Positions 16,452 to 24,782 of a stretch of DNA of 64,000 nt are shown here, one piece after another. Origin of the DNA: Clostridiales bacterium. GTDB lineage: Bacteria > Bacillota > Clostridia > Saccharofermentanales > Saccharofermentanaceae. A model generated the notes under the pieces. It searched no databases and was not told where the DNA came from. It saw only the letters and a program-made list of their open reading frames with translations. Each line of letters starts with the position of its first letter. The stretch's first letter is position 1. Location: positions 303,977 through 367,976 of the forward strand of contig JAFRQR010000002.1 of NCBI GenBank assembly GCA_017428545.1, given 5' to 3'. The position numbers and the translations under genes were made by a program.

Positions 16452-16561
16452 GCAATATAAAAGAACTGTTATGTTAATTATATTATTATGGAGTACTTAT
16501 TGCCACAGAATTTAGTGGAATTTCTCAAGAATCCGTATGATGAACTCCATAACAATAATGG

Positions 16562-16567
16562 TATAAT
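16562..16567 (+). promoter_or_regulatory. Extended -10 promoter of the glutamine synthetase gene
   Basis: TGGTATAAT: an extended -10 (TGn before TATAAT) 36 bases before the ATG at 16603. The -35 region is weak, as is common with extended -10 promoters. A matching pair, ATGGAGT (16488) and ACTCCAT (16544), flanks the upstream region. Confidence 0.6.
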
Positions 16568-16602
16568 GTCTCTGATTTTATGAACGGGAGGGGATAACCT
16601 CT

Positions 16603-18513
16603 ATGATGAACTTTCGAATTTTACCGAATCTGCTTTATCTTCTGCCGCCCGAAACACATAACACGGCAGACCTTGAGCGAATGCTCGGCGAACACCCGGA
16701 GATCAAGTTTGTTTCTTTCGTGGGCATTGACCTGGCAGGAAACGACACCGATGAAAAGATCCCGATCAGTAACTTCATCGATAATCTCCAAGGCTACTTA
16801 AGCGGATGTGTTGTCCAGACCGACGGATCCTCCGTTGAACTTCCCGGAATCGCCACATTAAACGACGGCCGCGTCGACTTTGAGCCTGATCTCAATGTTA
16901 TGTGGTTTATCGATTACAATTATGAGCACCTTGCTCCGGAAAACGACCTTCCTATCGGAACGCTTCGTATTCCTTCCTTCCTCATCCATAACGGCGACAA
17001 AGTATGTTCCCGTTCCATCCTTAAGCGCTGCGCTGACCGCTTCGCTTCCGAACTTGAAAGATATCTTCGCGAATATCCCGCCCTCTGTGATGAACTCGGC
17101 TTCTCAATCGAAGATCTCGACCGCATCGAACTGACAACGGCGACCGAGCTTGAGTTCTGGGTAAGTTCACCGGAAGAAAAGGTAAACACAAGAGTCCTTT
17201 CTACTTCCCAGAGTTTGAAAGAGCAATACTGGAAGCGTACGAAGGGTGTCGTAAGAACTGCTCTTGAACAGTCCGTCATGCTCCTTGAGCTCTATGGTTT
17301 CGAACCGGAAATGGGCCATAAGGAAGTCGGCGGTGTCAAAGCTCACCTTTCCGATGCCGGTGAATTCCATAACATCATGGAACAGCTGGAGATCGACTGG
17401 CATTATTCCAATGCTCTTCAGGCTGCCGACTATGAGCTTCTCGCCCGTATCTTCATCAAAGAGATCTTCCGTATGCACGGTCTCGAGGTCAGCTTCTGCG
17501 CCAAGCCGCTTACCGGGGTCGCCGGTTCCGGTGAACACACACATGTCAACGCAGTTGCTTTTCTCAAGGACGGCCATAAGGTCAACCTCTTCAGCCCGAA
17601 GGACATGCACAAGGATTTCCTCGGCACGATCGGCTGGGGCGCACTCATGGGCTTCATGAAGCACTACGAACTGATCAATCCTTTCATCTCGGTCACGACA
17701 GATGCATTCCTGCGTCTGCAGCCGGGTTATGAAGCTCCGACACATGCCGTCGCTTCTCTGGGTAAGGACATCAACACACCGTCCCGTAACCGTTCCGTAC
17801 TGCTCGGTTTGATCCGAAACTCTGAAAGTGCCGTACAGACGCGTTTTGAGATCCGCTCCCCTAACCCGCACACAAACACATATCTGTGTCTTTCCGCGGC
17901 TTACCAGTGCATGATGGACGGTATCGAGTATGCTGTTACTTCCGGTCATACCACGCAGGAACTCGAGAAGGAATTCTGCAAAGGCTATGGCGAAGATGCG
18001 GACTACATGGAAAAAGACCGCATGTACCGCTGCGAAGAAGATATCTTCACCCACTTCTCCACAGAAGAGCGTGACCGTCTCTTCGGAACGCCGCCGGCCA
18101 CCGTATATGATTCCCTTCGCTGCCTGCTGCACGCCGACGATATGCTGCCGATCCTTTGTGCCGGCGGAGTTTTCAGTGATCAGCTGATCTCCTCTTATGC
18201 ACACGCGATGCTCGACAGATGGCAGATGGAACTTTCCGACCGAATCATCCCGACGAACCTTTCCATTATCAGAAATATCGTTCCGTTCCACGATATGACA
18301 AACGGCTACGATGTCGATCTTTGGAAAGAGATCGATTCGATCCGTATGAATCTTGCGAAAGATACAGCTGAGTACGTCTCGATCTTCAAGCAGATCCGCC
18401 TGGCGATCGATGCAAAGAACTTAAAAGAACTCAGCAAGCTCCAGCAGAAGATGAACTCTCTCATGAACGAGATGAACCGTCTTTACACCGACTACGGAGC
18501 CAACCAGATCTAA
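16603..18513 (+). CDS. Glutamine synthetase family protein, long form
   Basis: 636 residues, longer than the usual 440-470 of type I enzymes. The family joins ammonia to glutamate using ATP. Visible motifs are QTDGSSVELPG in the N-terminal beta-grasp domain, TELEFWV, HLSDAGEFHNI, GSGEHTHVNAV, NRSVLLGLIR and EIRSPNPHTNTYLCLSAAYQ. The extra C-terminal part (after about 490) is mostly helical and coiled-coil-like at its end (LKELSKLQQKMNSLMNEMN). A strong GGGAGGGG site precedes ATGATG; I use the first ATG. It is divergent from the redox operon. Glutamine formation is likely but a paralogue with another amine or acid as substrate cannot be excluded. Confidence 0.88.
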   Translation: MMNFRILPNLLYLLPPETHNTADLERMLGEHPEIKFVSFVGIDLAGNDTDEKIPISNFIDNLQGYLSGCVVQTDGSSVELPGIATLNDGRVDFEPDLNVMWFIDYNYEHLAPENDLPIGTLRIPSFLIHNGDKVCSRSILKRCADRFASELERYLREYPALCDELGFSIEDLDRIELTTATELEFWVSSPEEKVNTRVLSTSQSLKEQYWKRTKGVVRTALEQSVMLLELYGFEPEMGHKEVGGVKAHLSDAGEFHNIMEQLEIDWHYSNALQAADYELLARIFIKEIFRMHGLEVSFCAKPLTGVAGSGEHTHVNAVAFLKDGHKVNLFSPKDMHKDFLGTIGWGALMGFMKHYELINPFISVTTDAFLRLQPGYEAPTHAVASLGKDINTPSRNRSVLLGLIRNSESAVQTRFEIRSPNPHTNTYLCLSAAYQCMMDGIEYAVTSGHTTQELEKEFCKGYGEDADYMEKDRMYRCEEDIFTHFSTEERDRLFGTPPATVYDSLRCLLHADDMLPILCAGGVFSDQLISSYAHAMLDRWQMELSDRIIPTNLSIIRNIVPFHDMTNGYDVDLWKEIDSIRMNLAKDTAEYVSIFKQIRLAIDAKNLKELSKLQQKMNSLMNEMNRLYTDYGANQI

Positions 18514-18557
18514 GCCCCCTGAGATACTTCTTTCGCAGGCTTAAATCAAAACAAAAA

Positions 18558-18617
18558 AAGATCTCCTCGACGGCGAGTTTTGCTTTAGCAAAATGTCTGA
18601 GCCGTAAAGGAGATCTT
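18558..18617. terminator. Large bidirectional terminator hairpin
   Basis: A ten-base outer stem (AAGATCTCCT/AGGAGATCTT), an ACGGC/GCCGT extension and a central TTTTGCT/AGCAAAA hairpin. A and T runs flank both sides. It ends the plus-strand glutamine synthetase and the minus-strand gene that follows. Confidence 0.85.
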
Positions 18618-18634
18618 ATTTTTGTCCGTTTTGA

Positions 18635-19198
18635 TTAAAGCTGCGAATCTGTGTCGACTTTTTGAGCTGCCGCTGCAGGATTACTGTTGCAGAATGCTTC
18701 GATCTCTTTGCTGTATCCGAAGATGATACCCGGACGGACCGGCTTAAGAAGCTGCGCCATGCTTTCTACCGCATCTGATGCAGGAGCTTTCTTGGAAAAA
18801 GCACCTGTATTCAGCATCGCTACGAGGAAATGGGATCCGTTTCTGTCCATCATCCAGAGCTGATGCAGCTTATTTGTCGGAATGAAGTTCATGCTTTCTT
18901 TGACCACGCGGGCATATACCCATACAAGATCTTTTACCGGAACGCAATGAAAAACACTTTCACTGTTATAGCAGATCGCCGTCTGTGTAAATACGGCTTT
19001 CTTCATGACGACCGGTGCAGAAGCGATCTCGGAATTGAGTTTAGCAAGTTCTTCAGGTGTGAAGGACTTCCACTGCTCGAGCGCTTGTGCATACTGCTTT
19101 TTATTCAGCATACCCTGCTTGATCTTACCGATTTCAGCGGCCTTTGCGGCGATCGCCGGATACTGACTGATCAGTACATTCATATCTTCCATTTCCAT
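18635..19198 (-). CDS. Conserved-looking hypothetical protein
   Basis: 187 residues, soluble, no signal peptide or membrane helix. The N-terminus is helical with Ala, Lys and Glu (MLNKKQYAQALEQWKSFTPEELAKLNSEI). The middle is a beta-rich region (FHCVPVKDLVWVYARVVKESMNFIPTNKLHQLWMMDRNGSHFLVAML). Near the end there is a possible nucleotide-like loop, LKPVRPGIIFGYSKEIEAFC. I do not recognise a family with confidence. It follows homoserine dehydrogenase by 32 bases and may be co-transcribed with it. Confidence 0.55.
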   Translation of the reverse strand: MEMEDMNVLISQYPAIAAKAAEIGKIKQGMLNKKQYAQALEQWKSFTPEELAKLNSEIASAPVVMKKAVFTQTAICYNSESVFHCVPVKDLVWVYARVVKESMNFIPTNKLHQLWMMDRNGSHFLVAMLNTGAFSKKAPASDAVESMAQLLKPVRPGIIFGYSKEIEAFCNSNPAAAAQKVDTDSQL

Positions 19199-19230
19199 AT
19201 TATTATCCTCCGTTTATGTGTTTTTTAGGA

Positions 19231-20466
19231 TCAGCAGGAAAAGATGCGGATCACATTGAGAACATTCTCCAGGCTCTCAAGTCCGATCGCAAGTTTTGCT
19301 TCATTAAGGTCTCCGTCTTTACCGAGGATGACCGCCTTCTCACCTTCTGCTTCGTAAACACAAGGCTGGCAGGAGATCTCCGGGAATGCTTTTTCGAGAT
19401 CCTCATCGGAACAGGAATCCGAAAGTCTTAAGAGTACGGAAATGCGATGTTCTTCGATTGGATTTAATACCGGCTTATCGGATTCATACCACTCGGCGAT
19501 ATGTGCACTTCTGTTCTGGTGCTCCGCTGCATCCATAATGTCACCGACAACAGCGGAAGCAGTAGCAAGCTTACCGGCGCCCTGTCCGTAGAACATGGCA
19601 TCACCTACGGCATTACCTGTGACCATGATGGCATTAAATACACCGTTTGCGCAGGAAAGAGGATGCTCTTTAGAAACAAGATGCGGAGCCACATAGGCAA
19701 AAGAACCGTTCTCGCCGTTTTCAAATACGGCCAGAAGTTTGATCGAAGCATCCATCTCTTTTGCATATTCCATATCTTTTGTTGTGATGGCGGTAATACC
19801 GACAGTAAAGAGCTTAGTCGGATCGACATAAGCGCCGTCCATGGCGATCGTAGAAAGGATCGCGATCTTTCTTTGTGCATCGATACCGTCAACATCCGCA
19901 GAAGGATTCTGCTCGGCATATCCCATCGACTGTGCTTCTTTAAGCGCTGTATCAAAGTCAGATCCGTTCTCGGCCATTCTTGTCAGGATATAGTTGGTGG
20001 TACCGTTTACGATACCGGCGATACGCTCGATCTTATTTGCCGCAAGGCAGCGGTGCAGCGGGCGGATGATCGGGATACCGCCGCCGACGGATGCTTCGAA
20101 TATATAGTTACAGTTATTCTTATGCGCAAGACTTACCAGCTCCACACCATGGGTGGATACCAGTTCTTTATTCGAGGTAACGACAGTCTTTCCTGCGCTA
20201 AGTGCCATCTTGGTGTATTCGTACGCAATACGCGCGCCACCGATGGTCTCGACAACGATCGAGATCTCCGGGTCATCGAAGACTTCTTCCTTTTTGTTTG
20301 TTACCAGCGCGGCAAAAGGACTATCCGGAAACTCACGGATATCAAGGATCTTCTTGACCTTAAGTTCTTCGCCGAGACGCTTGGCGATCCGATCTTTATT
20401 CATTTCGATGACCTCGGCTACGCCGCAGCCGACAACACCGAATCCTAAAATTGCAATGTTCTTCAT
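19231..20466 (-). CDS. hom: Homoserine dehydrogenase
   Basis: 411 residues from the ATG at 20466, preceded by AGGGAG with suitable spacing; the upstream GTG sits too close to the ribosome site. It reduces aspartate semialdehyde to homoserine with NAD(P)H, the branch towards threonine, methionine and isoleucine. The Rossmann motif GFGVVGCGVAEV, the catalytic region GIVNGTTNYILTRM, and NPSADVDGIDAQRKIAIL are clear. The C-terminal 80 residues form an ACT domain (ISVLLRLSDSCS), which usually binds threonine for feedback inhibition. It follows a small ACT protein, with the RBS in the ACT gene end. Confidence 0.95.
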   Translation of the reverse strand: MKNIAILGFGVVGCGVAEVIEMNKDRIAKRLGEELKVKKILDIREFPDSPFAALVTNKKEEVFDDPEISIVVETIGGARIAYEYTKMALSAGKTVVTSNKELVSTHGVELVSLAHKNNCNYIFEASVGGGIPIIRPLHRCLAANKIERIAGIVNGTTNYILTRMAENGSDFDTALKEAQSMGYAEQNPSADVDGIDAQRKIAILSTIAMDGAYVDPTKLFTVGITAITTKDMEYAKEMDASIKLLAVFENGENGSFAYVAPHLVSKEHPLSCANGVFNAIMVTGNAVGDAMFYGQGAGKLATASAVVGDIMDAAEHQNRSAHIAEWYESDKPVLNPIEEHRISVLLRLSDSCSDEDLEKAFPEISCQPCVYEAEGEKAVILGKDGDLNEAKLAIGLESLENVLNVIRIFSC

Positions 20467-20471
20467 ATATA

Positions 20472-20915
20472 TCACTCCCTGGCCATGATTCTGCAGGATC
20501 GAACTCCCGGAATTTTCTCTACTTCATTGATCAGCATATCGATCGAACACGTCATCCTGTCCGTCTCCATAGAAACGGAAACATCGGCAAGTCCGTTGAT
20601 CGGGATATTCTGGTTGATCGTCAGGATATTTCCCTTGGCAAAAGCAATGCACTGGATAATACCGGCAAGGATACCCGGGAAATTCTCTACCGCCACGATC
20701 AGCGTCACGATCTTTCCCTGGGAAGTCTCATAAAACGGCATAACAGAGTCTTTGTACTTGTAATAGGCGGATCTGGAGAGACTGACCATCTTGACCGCCT
20801 CGTTTACCGAGACCGCCTTTCCGGAATTCAGGAGTCTTTTTGCCTCCATGACCTTCACAAATACTTCGGGCAAAACATCTGCTTTAACAAGTAAATAATC
20901 GTTACTTTCAGCCAT
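20472..20915 (-). CDS. ACT-domain protein of the UPF0735/PheB type
   Basis: 147 residues from the ATG at 20915; the ATG two codons earlier lies directly against the GAGG ribosome site. An N-terminal segment (KRLLNSGKAVSVNEAVKMVSLSRSAYYKYKD) looks like a helix-turn-helix. A C-terminal ACT domain (TLIVAVENFPGILAGIIQ) would bind an amino acid. Proteins of this type commonly precede homoserine dehydrogenase, from general knowledge. The stop overlaps the region of the hom ribosome site, so the two are coupled. A role as amino-acid-responsive regulator of the threonine branch is a reasonable inference. Confidence 0.8.
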   Translation of the reverse strand: MAESNDYLLVKADVLPEVFVKVMEAKRLLNSGKAVSVNEAVKMVSLSRSAYYKYKDSVMPFYETSQGKIVTLIVAVENFPGILAGIIQCIAFAKGNILTINQNIPINGLADVSVSMETDRMTCSIDMLINEVEKIPGVRSCRIMARE

Positions 20916-20951
20916 TTGCATCCTCGTTCAGAAGTAGGATTTGCACTTCAG

Positions 20952-20974
20952 AGTGTCCACGTGACGCGAACACT
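20952..20974. promoter_or_regulatory. Operator-like palindrome before the ACT-hom operon
   Basis: A 23-base imperfect palindrome with AGTGT...ACACT ends and an inner CACGTG. It lies a few bases downstream of the start expected from the promoter at 21017-20989, a usual position for repressor binding. Which regulator binds it is unknown. Confidence 0.5.
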
Positions 20975-20988
20975 TGTGCACGCTGGAA

Positions 20989-21017
20989 AGTATATCACGA
21001 TTCCTTTAATCTGGCAA
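20989..21017 (-). promoter_or_regulatory. Promoter of the ACT-hom operon
   Basis: Minus-strand TTGCCA (21017-21012), 17 bases, TATACT (20994-20989), about 75 bases before the ACT gene start. The -35 element lies inside the 3' end of rdgB. Confidence 0.65.
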
Positions 21018-21585
21018 GCATAGAGCGCAATGCCTTACCGCGGTGGCTGATTGCGTTCTTTTCCTCATCGGAGATCTCAGCGGTTGTTTTACCGATCTCC
21101 GGAACGAAGAAGATCGGGTCATAACCGAAACCATTTTCTCCTCTTGGAGCATCAAGCAGAACTCCGTCGCACTGTTCCTTTACGACAAAATGCGTGCCGT
21201 CCGGGCGTACCACGGCGATCGCACAGACAAAGTGCGCCGTCCACTTCTCTTTCGGAACATCCTTAAGCATTTCCCAGATCTTCTCGAACTTCTCCTGATA
21301 GGTGGAATCTTCCCCGCAAAAACGTGACGAATAGATGCCCGGAGCTCCATCGAGTGCATCGATACAAAGACCGGAATCATCCGCCATGACAAAACCGCCG
21401 ACCTGCTTTTGGATCGTGCTTGCCTTGATCAGGGCATTTCCTTCAAAAGAATCCGCATCCTCAACGATATCCGTATGAATTCCGATGCTCTCCATCCCGA
21501 CGATCTCAAACGGGAAATCAGCAAGGATCTCCTTGATCTCATGGATCTTATCCTTATTCTTACTTGCTACCAGAAAACGTTCCAT
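20995..21585 (-). CDS. rdgB: Non-canonical purine NTP pyrophosphatase (RdgB/HAM1)
   Basis: 196 residues. It hydrolyses ITP, dITP and XTP to monophosphates and so keeps deaminated purines out of DNA and RNA. The family landmarks are present: ASKNKDKIHEIKEIL at the N-terminus, ADDSGLCIDALDGAPGIYSSRF with the metal-binding acidic pair, the ENGFGYDPIFF nucleobase loop and SHRGKAL near the end. It follows the RNA methyltransferase gene by 48 bases. Length is typical of the family. Confidence 0.95.
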   Translation of the reverse strand: MERFLVASKNKDKIHEIKEILADFPFEIVGMESIGIHTDIVEDADSFEGNALIKASTIQKQVGGFVMADDSGLCIDALDGAPGIYSSRFCGEDSTYQEKFEKIWEMLKDVPKEKWTAHFVCAIAVVRPDGTHFVVKEQCDGVLLDAPRGENGFGYDPIFFVPEIGKTTAEISDEEKNAISHRGKALRSMLARLKES

Positions 21586-21633
21586 ATATTTCTTCTCCTT
21601 TTTTCTTCGCGGATCTTTTCCGCGCCTTTTTCG

Positions 21634-23070
21634 TCACATCAGTCTCCATGCCTTCGGATAGGCATTCTTAAGTACCGCTCCAGTCACTTTTGCAAAGCCC
21701 AGCGGAAGATCTTCCACTCCGACAATGATATTTTCGCCGGCATCCAGATACTCGGTCTCCTCTTCAGTTAGCATGATCGTTTCGCATCGGAGATAGCGAA
21801 CAAGTCTTTCATCTTCTCTTTCCAGCGAAAGAAACCTGGAAGGACGGATCTGAGATCTGGAAAGTTCCAGCGCGAGTGCCTGGGACGGGATGAACGTTCT
21901 GCCTTTCGCCGTTTCCTTTATTTCACCGGGAAAATCACCCATCTTGACGACTTTCAGGCCTTTGAACAGATCCTCGGAGACCGGCAGCATATGTACCTTA
22001 TCCTTATGAAGGATAAAATCCGTATCGATATGAGAAAGATAAAGATCTGATGCCTCTTCAGTAAGAAGGCCTCGGATAAAGTCACGGAAACACTCTTTCG
22101 CTTTCGTAAATACGAATTGGGAAGAAGACGGGTTTTTCGAAGTCTTTCTCGGATCTTCAGATGCCTCTCCCTCTTCTTTCTTTTTCAGATGCACGCAGAA
22201 ATGGCCTTCACCTTCAGTCTTATGCGGCCAGATACGCATCATACCGGAATCGTCATGTGTGACTGCTGTCAGATCTTTATGGGAAACGATCTCGTAATCC
22301 GGATGTTTTTGCAAAAAATCACGGATACGGTCCTCGTTCTCTGCCTCTCCGAAAGTACACGTCGAATAAACGATCGTACCTCCCGGACGGAGCATCTCAT
22401 CTGCATAGCCCAAAATATTCGTCTGGATCGGCACACAACTGTCCGGTCCGAACTTCTCCCAGCTCTTCGGAGCAAACGGATCTCTTCGGAACATTCCTTC
22501 TCCCGAACACGGCGCGTCGATGATGATCCGGTCGAAAAACTCCCGGAAGGTCTTTACCATATGCGCGGGATCTTCGTTTAGGATCACGACGTTTCCCGCA
22601 CCGCAGCGCTCGAGATTACGAAGAAGAGCGCGCGATCTTTCGGTATTGATCTCATTGGCAACGAGAAGTCCACGTCCACCGAGATCCTCTGCGATCCTTG
22701 TGGCTTTACCGCCGGGAGCGGCACACATATCGAGGATATATTCGCCCGGTTTCGTACCGAGAACAGATGCCGGAAGCATGGCAGAAGGCTCCTGGATATA
22801 GTAAGCGCCGGCATGGTAGTAAGGGTCTTTTCCCAGGGAAAGATCAGGAGTATAAAACCCGCCGTCACACCAGGTGACCGGCTCAACGGGCAGCTCCATC
22901 TTCTTCATATGCTCTTCGTATTTATCCGAAGAAATCTTCATACGGTTCCAGCGAATGCCATGCATCGGTGCTTTTTCATAGGACGCAAAGAAAGAAGCCT
23001 CCTCATCCGGGCGGCCCTTTTCTTCGAAATAGCGGTGCATACGGTTTATAAATGCTTCAGGAAGTCTCAT
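21634..23070 (-). CDS. NOL1/NOP2/Sun-family RNA cytosine-C5 methyltransferase
   Basis: 478 residues. It methylates C5 of a cytosine in rRNA using S-adenosylmethionine, as in RsmF. The SAM-binding motif is ILDMCAAPGGKATRIAEDLG, and two conserved cysteine motifs follow: DAPCSGEGMFRRD and YSTCTFGEAENEDRIRDFL. The N-terminus has the RsmF-type start (LPEAFINRMHRYFEEKG). The C-terminal part (about 290-478) is an added domain probably for RNA contact. The gene begins four bases inside the end of pepF (ATGA overlap). The exact target base is not determined. Confidence 0.92.
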   Translation of the reverse strand: MRLPEAFINRMHRYFEEKGRPDEEASFFASYEKAPMHGIRWNRMKISSDKYEEHMKKMELPVEPVTWCDGGFYTPDLSLGKDPYYHAGAYYIQEPSAMLPASVLGTKPGEYILDMCAAPGGKATRIAEDLGGRGLLVANEINTERSRALLRNLERCGAGNVVILNEDPAHMVKTFREFFDRIIIDAPCSGEGMFRRDPFAPKSWEKFGPDSCVPIQTNILGYADEMLRPGGTIVYSTCTFGEAENEDRIRDFLQKHPDYEIVSHKDLTAVTHDDSGMMRIWPHKTEGEGHFCVHLKKKEEGEASEDPRKTSKNPSSSQFVFTKAKECFRDFIRGLLTEEASDLYLSHIDTDFILHKDKVHMLPVSEDLFKGLKVVKMGDFPGEIKETAKGRTFIPSQALALELSRSQIRPSRFLSLEREDERLVRYLRCETIMLTEEETEYLDAGENIIVGVEDLPLGFAKVTGAVLKNAYPKAWRLM

Positions 23071-24770
23071 AGATCTAAGTAATCACACACCTGATAGGCA
23101 AGCTTTTTCATGACATCAAGAGAGAACGGCGATTCCAGACCCGCGGACTCGACCAGATCGATCAGTGTCTTCGTTCCGCCTGCCGCGCAAAGATGCTCGT
23201 AGATCGTCATGGCCTTTTTCCTGTTCTTTCTGGAAATGCTCCAGATCTGAAGCGCGCATACCTGCGCGAGGCAGTAGTCGATATAGTAAAACGGAGAAGT
23301 AAAGATATGCTCTTTTTTCATCCAGGCACCGCCCGGCTCAAAGAACGGATCTCCGTCGTAGTCGATGTCCGGCTGGTACTTCTTTTCCAGTTCGCGCCAT
23401 GCCGCGTGACGTTCTTGCGGCGTCATATCCGGATTACTGTAAACAACATGCTGGAACTCATCGACCAGGCATCCGTACGGCAGGAAAAGGATCGCCAGAG
23501 TCATGTGCTGCTGACGGTAAGAATCGGCTTGTTCACCGAAGAACATCTCCATATAAGGATACGTCATATATTCCATGGCCGTAGAGTGGATCTCGCAGGC
23601 TTCCAGCGTCGGAGACAGGCACTCGATAAACTGGGATGAGTCGATGCTTCGGAGCGCGGCATAGGCATGACCTGATTCATGTACCATCGTCGCGATGTCG
23701 TCAGCTGTATGATTGGCATTCATCAGGATATAAGGGATACCGTAATCCAGAAGGCTTGCACAGTATCCGCCCGTTGCCTTGTTCTGTCTGGAGAAAAGAT
23801 CCATAAAGTCGTGTTCACCCAGTACCTGGAAGAAACTCGGCCGCTTATCGAACATCTTGCCGAACATCTCGGAACCTACCGAAAAGTACTCTTCCATGGG
23901 AATATTCGGCTTCGGATTGCCGTTAACGAAAAGGCACGGCAGATCGTAGTAATAAAGCTTGTCCAGATCGAGGCGCTTCTTCTGAAGTCTTCTTATCTCC
24001 GATGTGATCGGCACGATATATTTCACGACATTATCACGGAACTCTTTTACCTTCTGCGGATCATAGTCATATCGTTCCATTCGCTTATATCCGAGCTCGA
24101 CAAAATCAGAAAATCCGAGTTTTCTGGCGATCGTCGTTCTGATCCTGACCATATTGTCATAGATCTCGTCAAACTTCTCTTTTTGCCCCGCATAGTAATC
24201 GGATACGGCCTTATGGGCTTTTTTTCTTACCTCTCTGTCTGTGGACTCAAGATAAGGAGTCATCGTCGAAAGTGTCTGATGCCGTCCCTTAAAAACGATA
24301 TCGGCTTCCGAGAGGATCTGGCTGTAGTCATTTTCAAGAGAGCTTTCCTCGGCAAGATCCTCGAGGACTTCACTGCTGACGATATCCCTCTGGTTCTGTG
24401 TCTTACGGAAGATCATGGCACCGAAACGCTCTTCGAGTTCATCTCTGATCTCAGAATGAAGAAGTGCCGTATATACACCGGCGGAAAGATCGGAAATGAC
24501 CGGATAGTTCTCATCGAAGAAATCCATCTCCTCATTCCAGAACGGATCCGCCGTATCTAAGTCGTGACGGATCATACAGATCGTAAACGCCGTGTCAAAA
24601 GCACTCATCTCACGCTGAAAAGTCATGATGGAACTTTCGACAACATCCGCATCTCTTGCCGCCATCAGCTTCAGTCTCGTACTCATGGCGCATTCGCGGA
24701 ACTGTTCTACGGAAGGTCTTTTGTACTCGATCTCCGAGAACTTAGGCATCTTCATCTGATCATCCGACAT
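23067..24770 (-). CDS. pepF: Oligoendopeptidase F, M3 family
   Basis: 567 residues, typical of clostridial PepF proteins. The zinc site HExxH is in MVHESGHAYAAL, with the third ligand in the ECLSPTLEACEIHSTAMEY region. A Mg/Zn-dependent cytoplasmic enzyme that trims short peptides is the usual role. The start is the ATG at 24770, 12 bases after the stop of argS. It precedes the rRNA methyltransferase in the same operon. Confidence 0.92.
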   Translation of the reverse strand: MSDDQMKMPKFSEIEYKRPSVEQFRECAMSTRLKLMAARDADVVESSIMTFQREMSAFDTAFTICMIRHDLDTADPFWNEEMDFFDENYPVISDLSAGVYTALLHSEIRDELEERFGAMIFRKTQNQRDIVSSEVLEDLAEESSLENDYSQILSEADIVFKGRHQTLSTMTPYLESTDREVRKKAHKAVSDYYAGQKEKFDEIYDNMVRIRTTIARKLGFSDFVELGYKRMERYDYDPQKVKEFRDNVVKYIVPITSEIRRLQKKRLDLDKLYYYDLPCLFVNGNPKPNIPMEEYFSVGSEMFGKMFDKRPSFFQVLGEHDFMDLFSRQNKATGGYCASLLDYGIPYILMNANHTADDIATMVHESGHAYAALRSIDSSQFIECLSPTLEACEIHSTAMEYMTYPYMEMFFGEQADSYRQQHMTLAILFLPYGCLVDEFQHVVYSNPDMTPQERHAAWRELEKKYQPDIDYDGDPFFEPGGAWMKKEHIFTSPFYYIDYCLAQVCALQIWSISRKNRKKAMTIYEHLCAAGGTKTLIDLVESAGLESPFSLDVMKKLAYQVCDYLDL

Positions 24771-24782
24771 ATCTTACCTCGC

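Noticed and set aside
21608..21624. CGCGGA/TCCGCG hairpin as a terminator between the methyltransferase gene and rdgB
   Set aside because: The T run is on the plus strand only, where no gene ends; on the minus strand it is followed by A and G.
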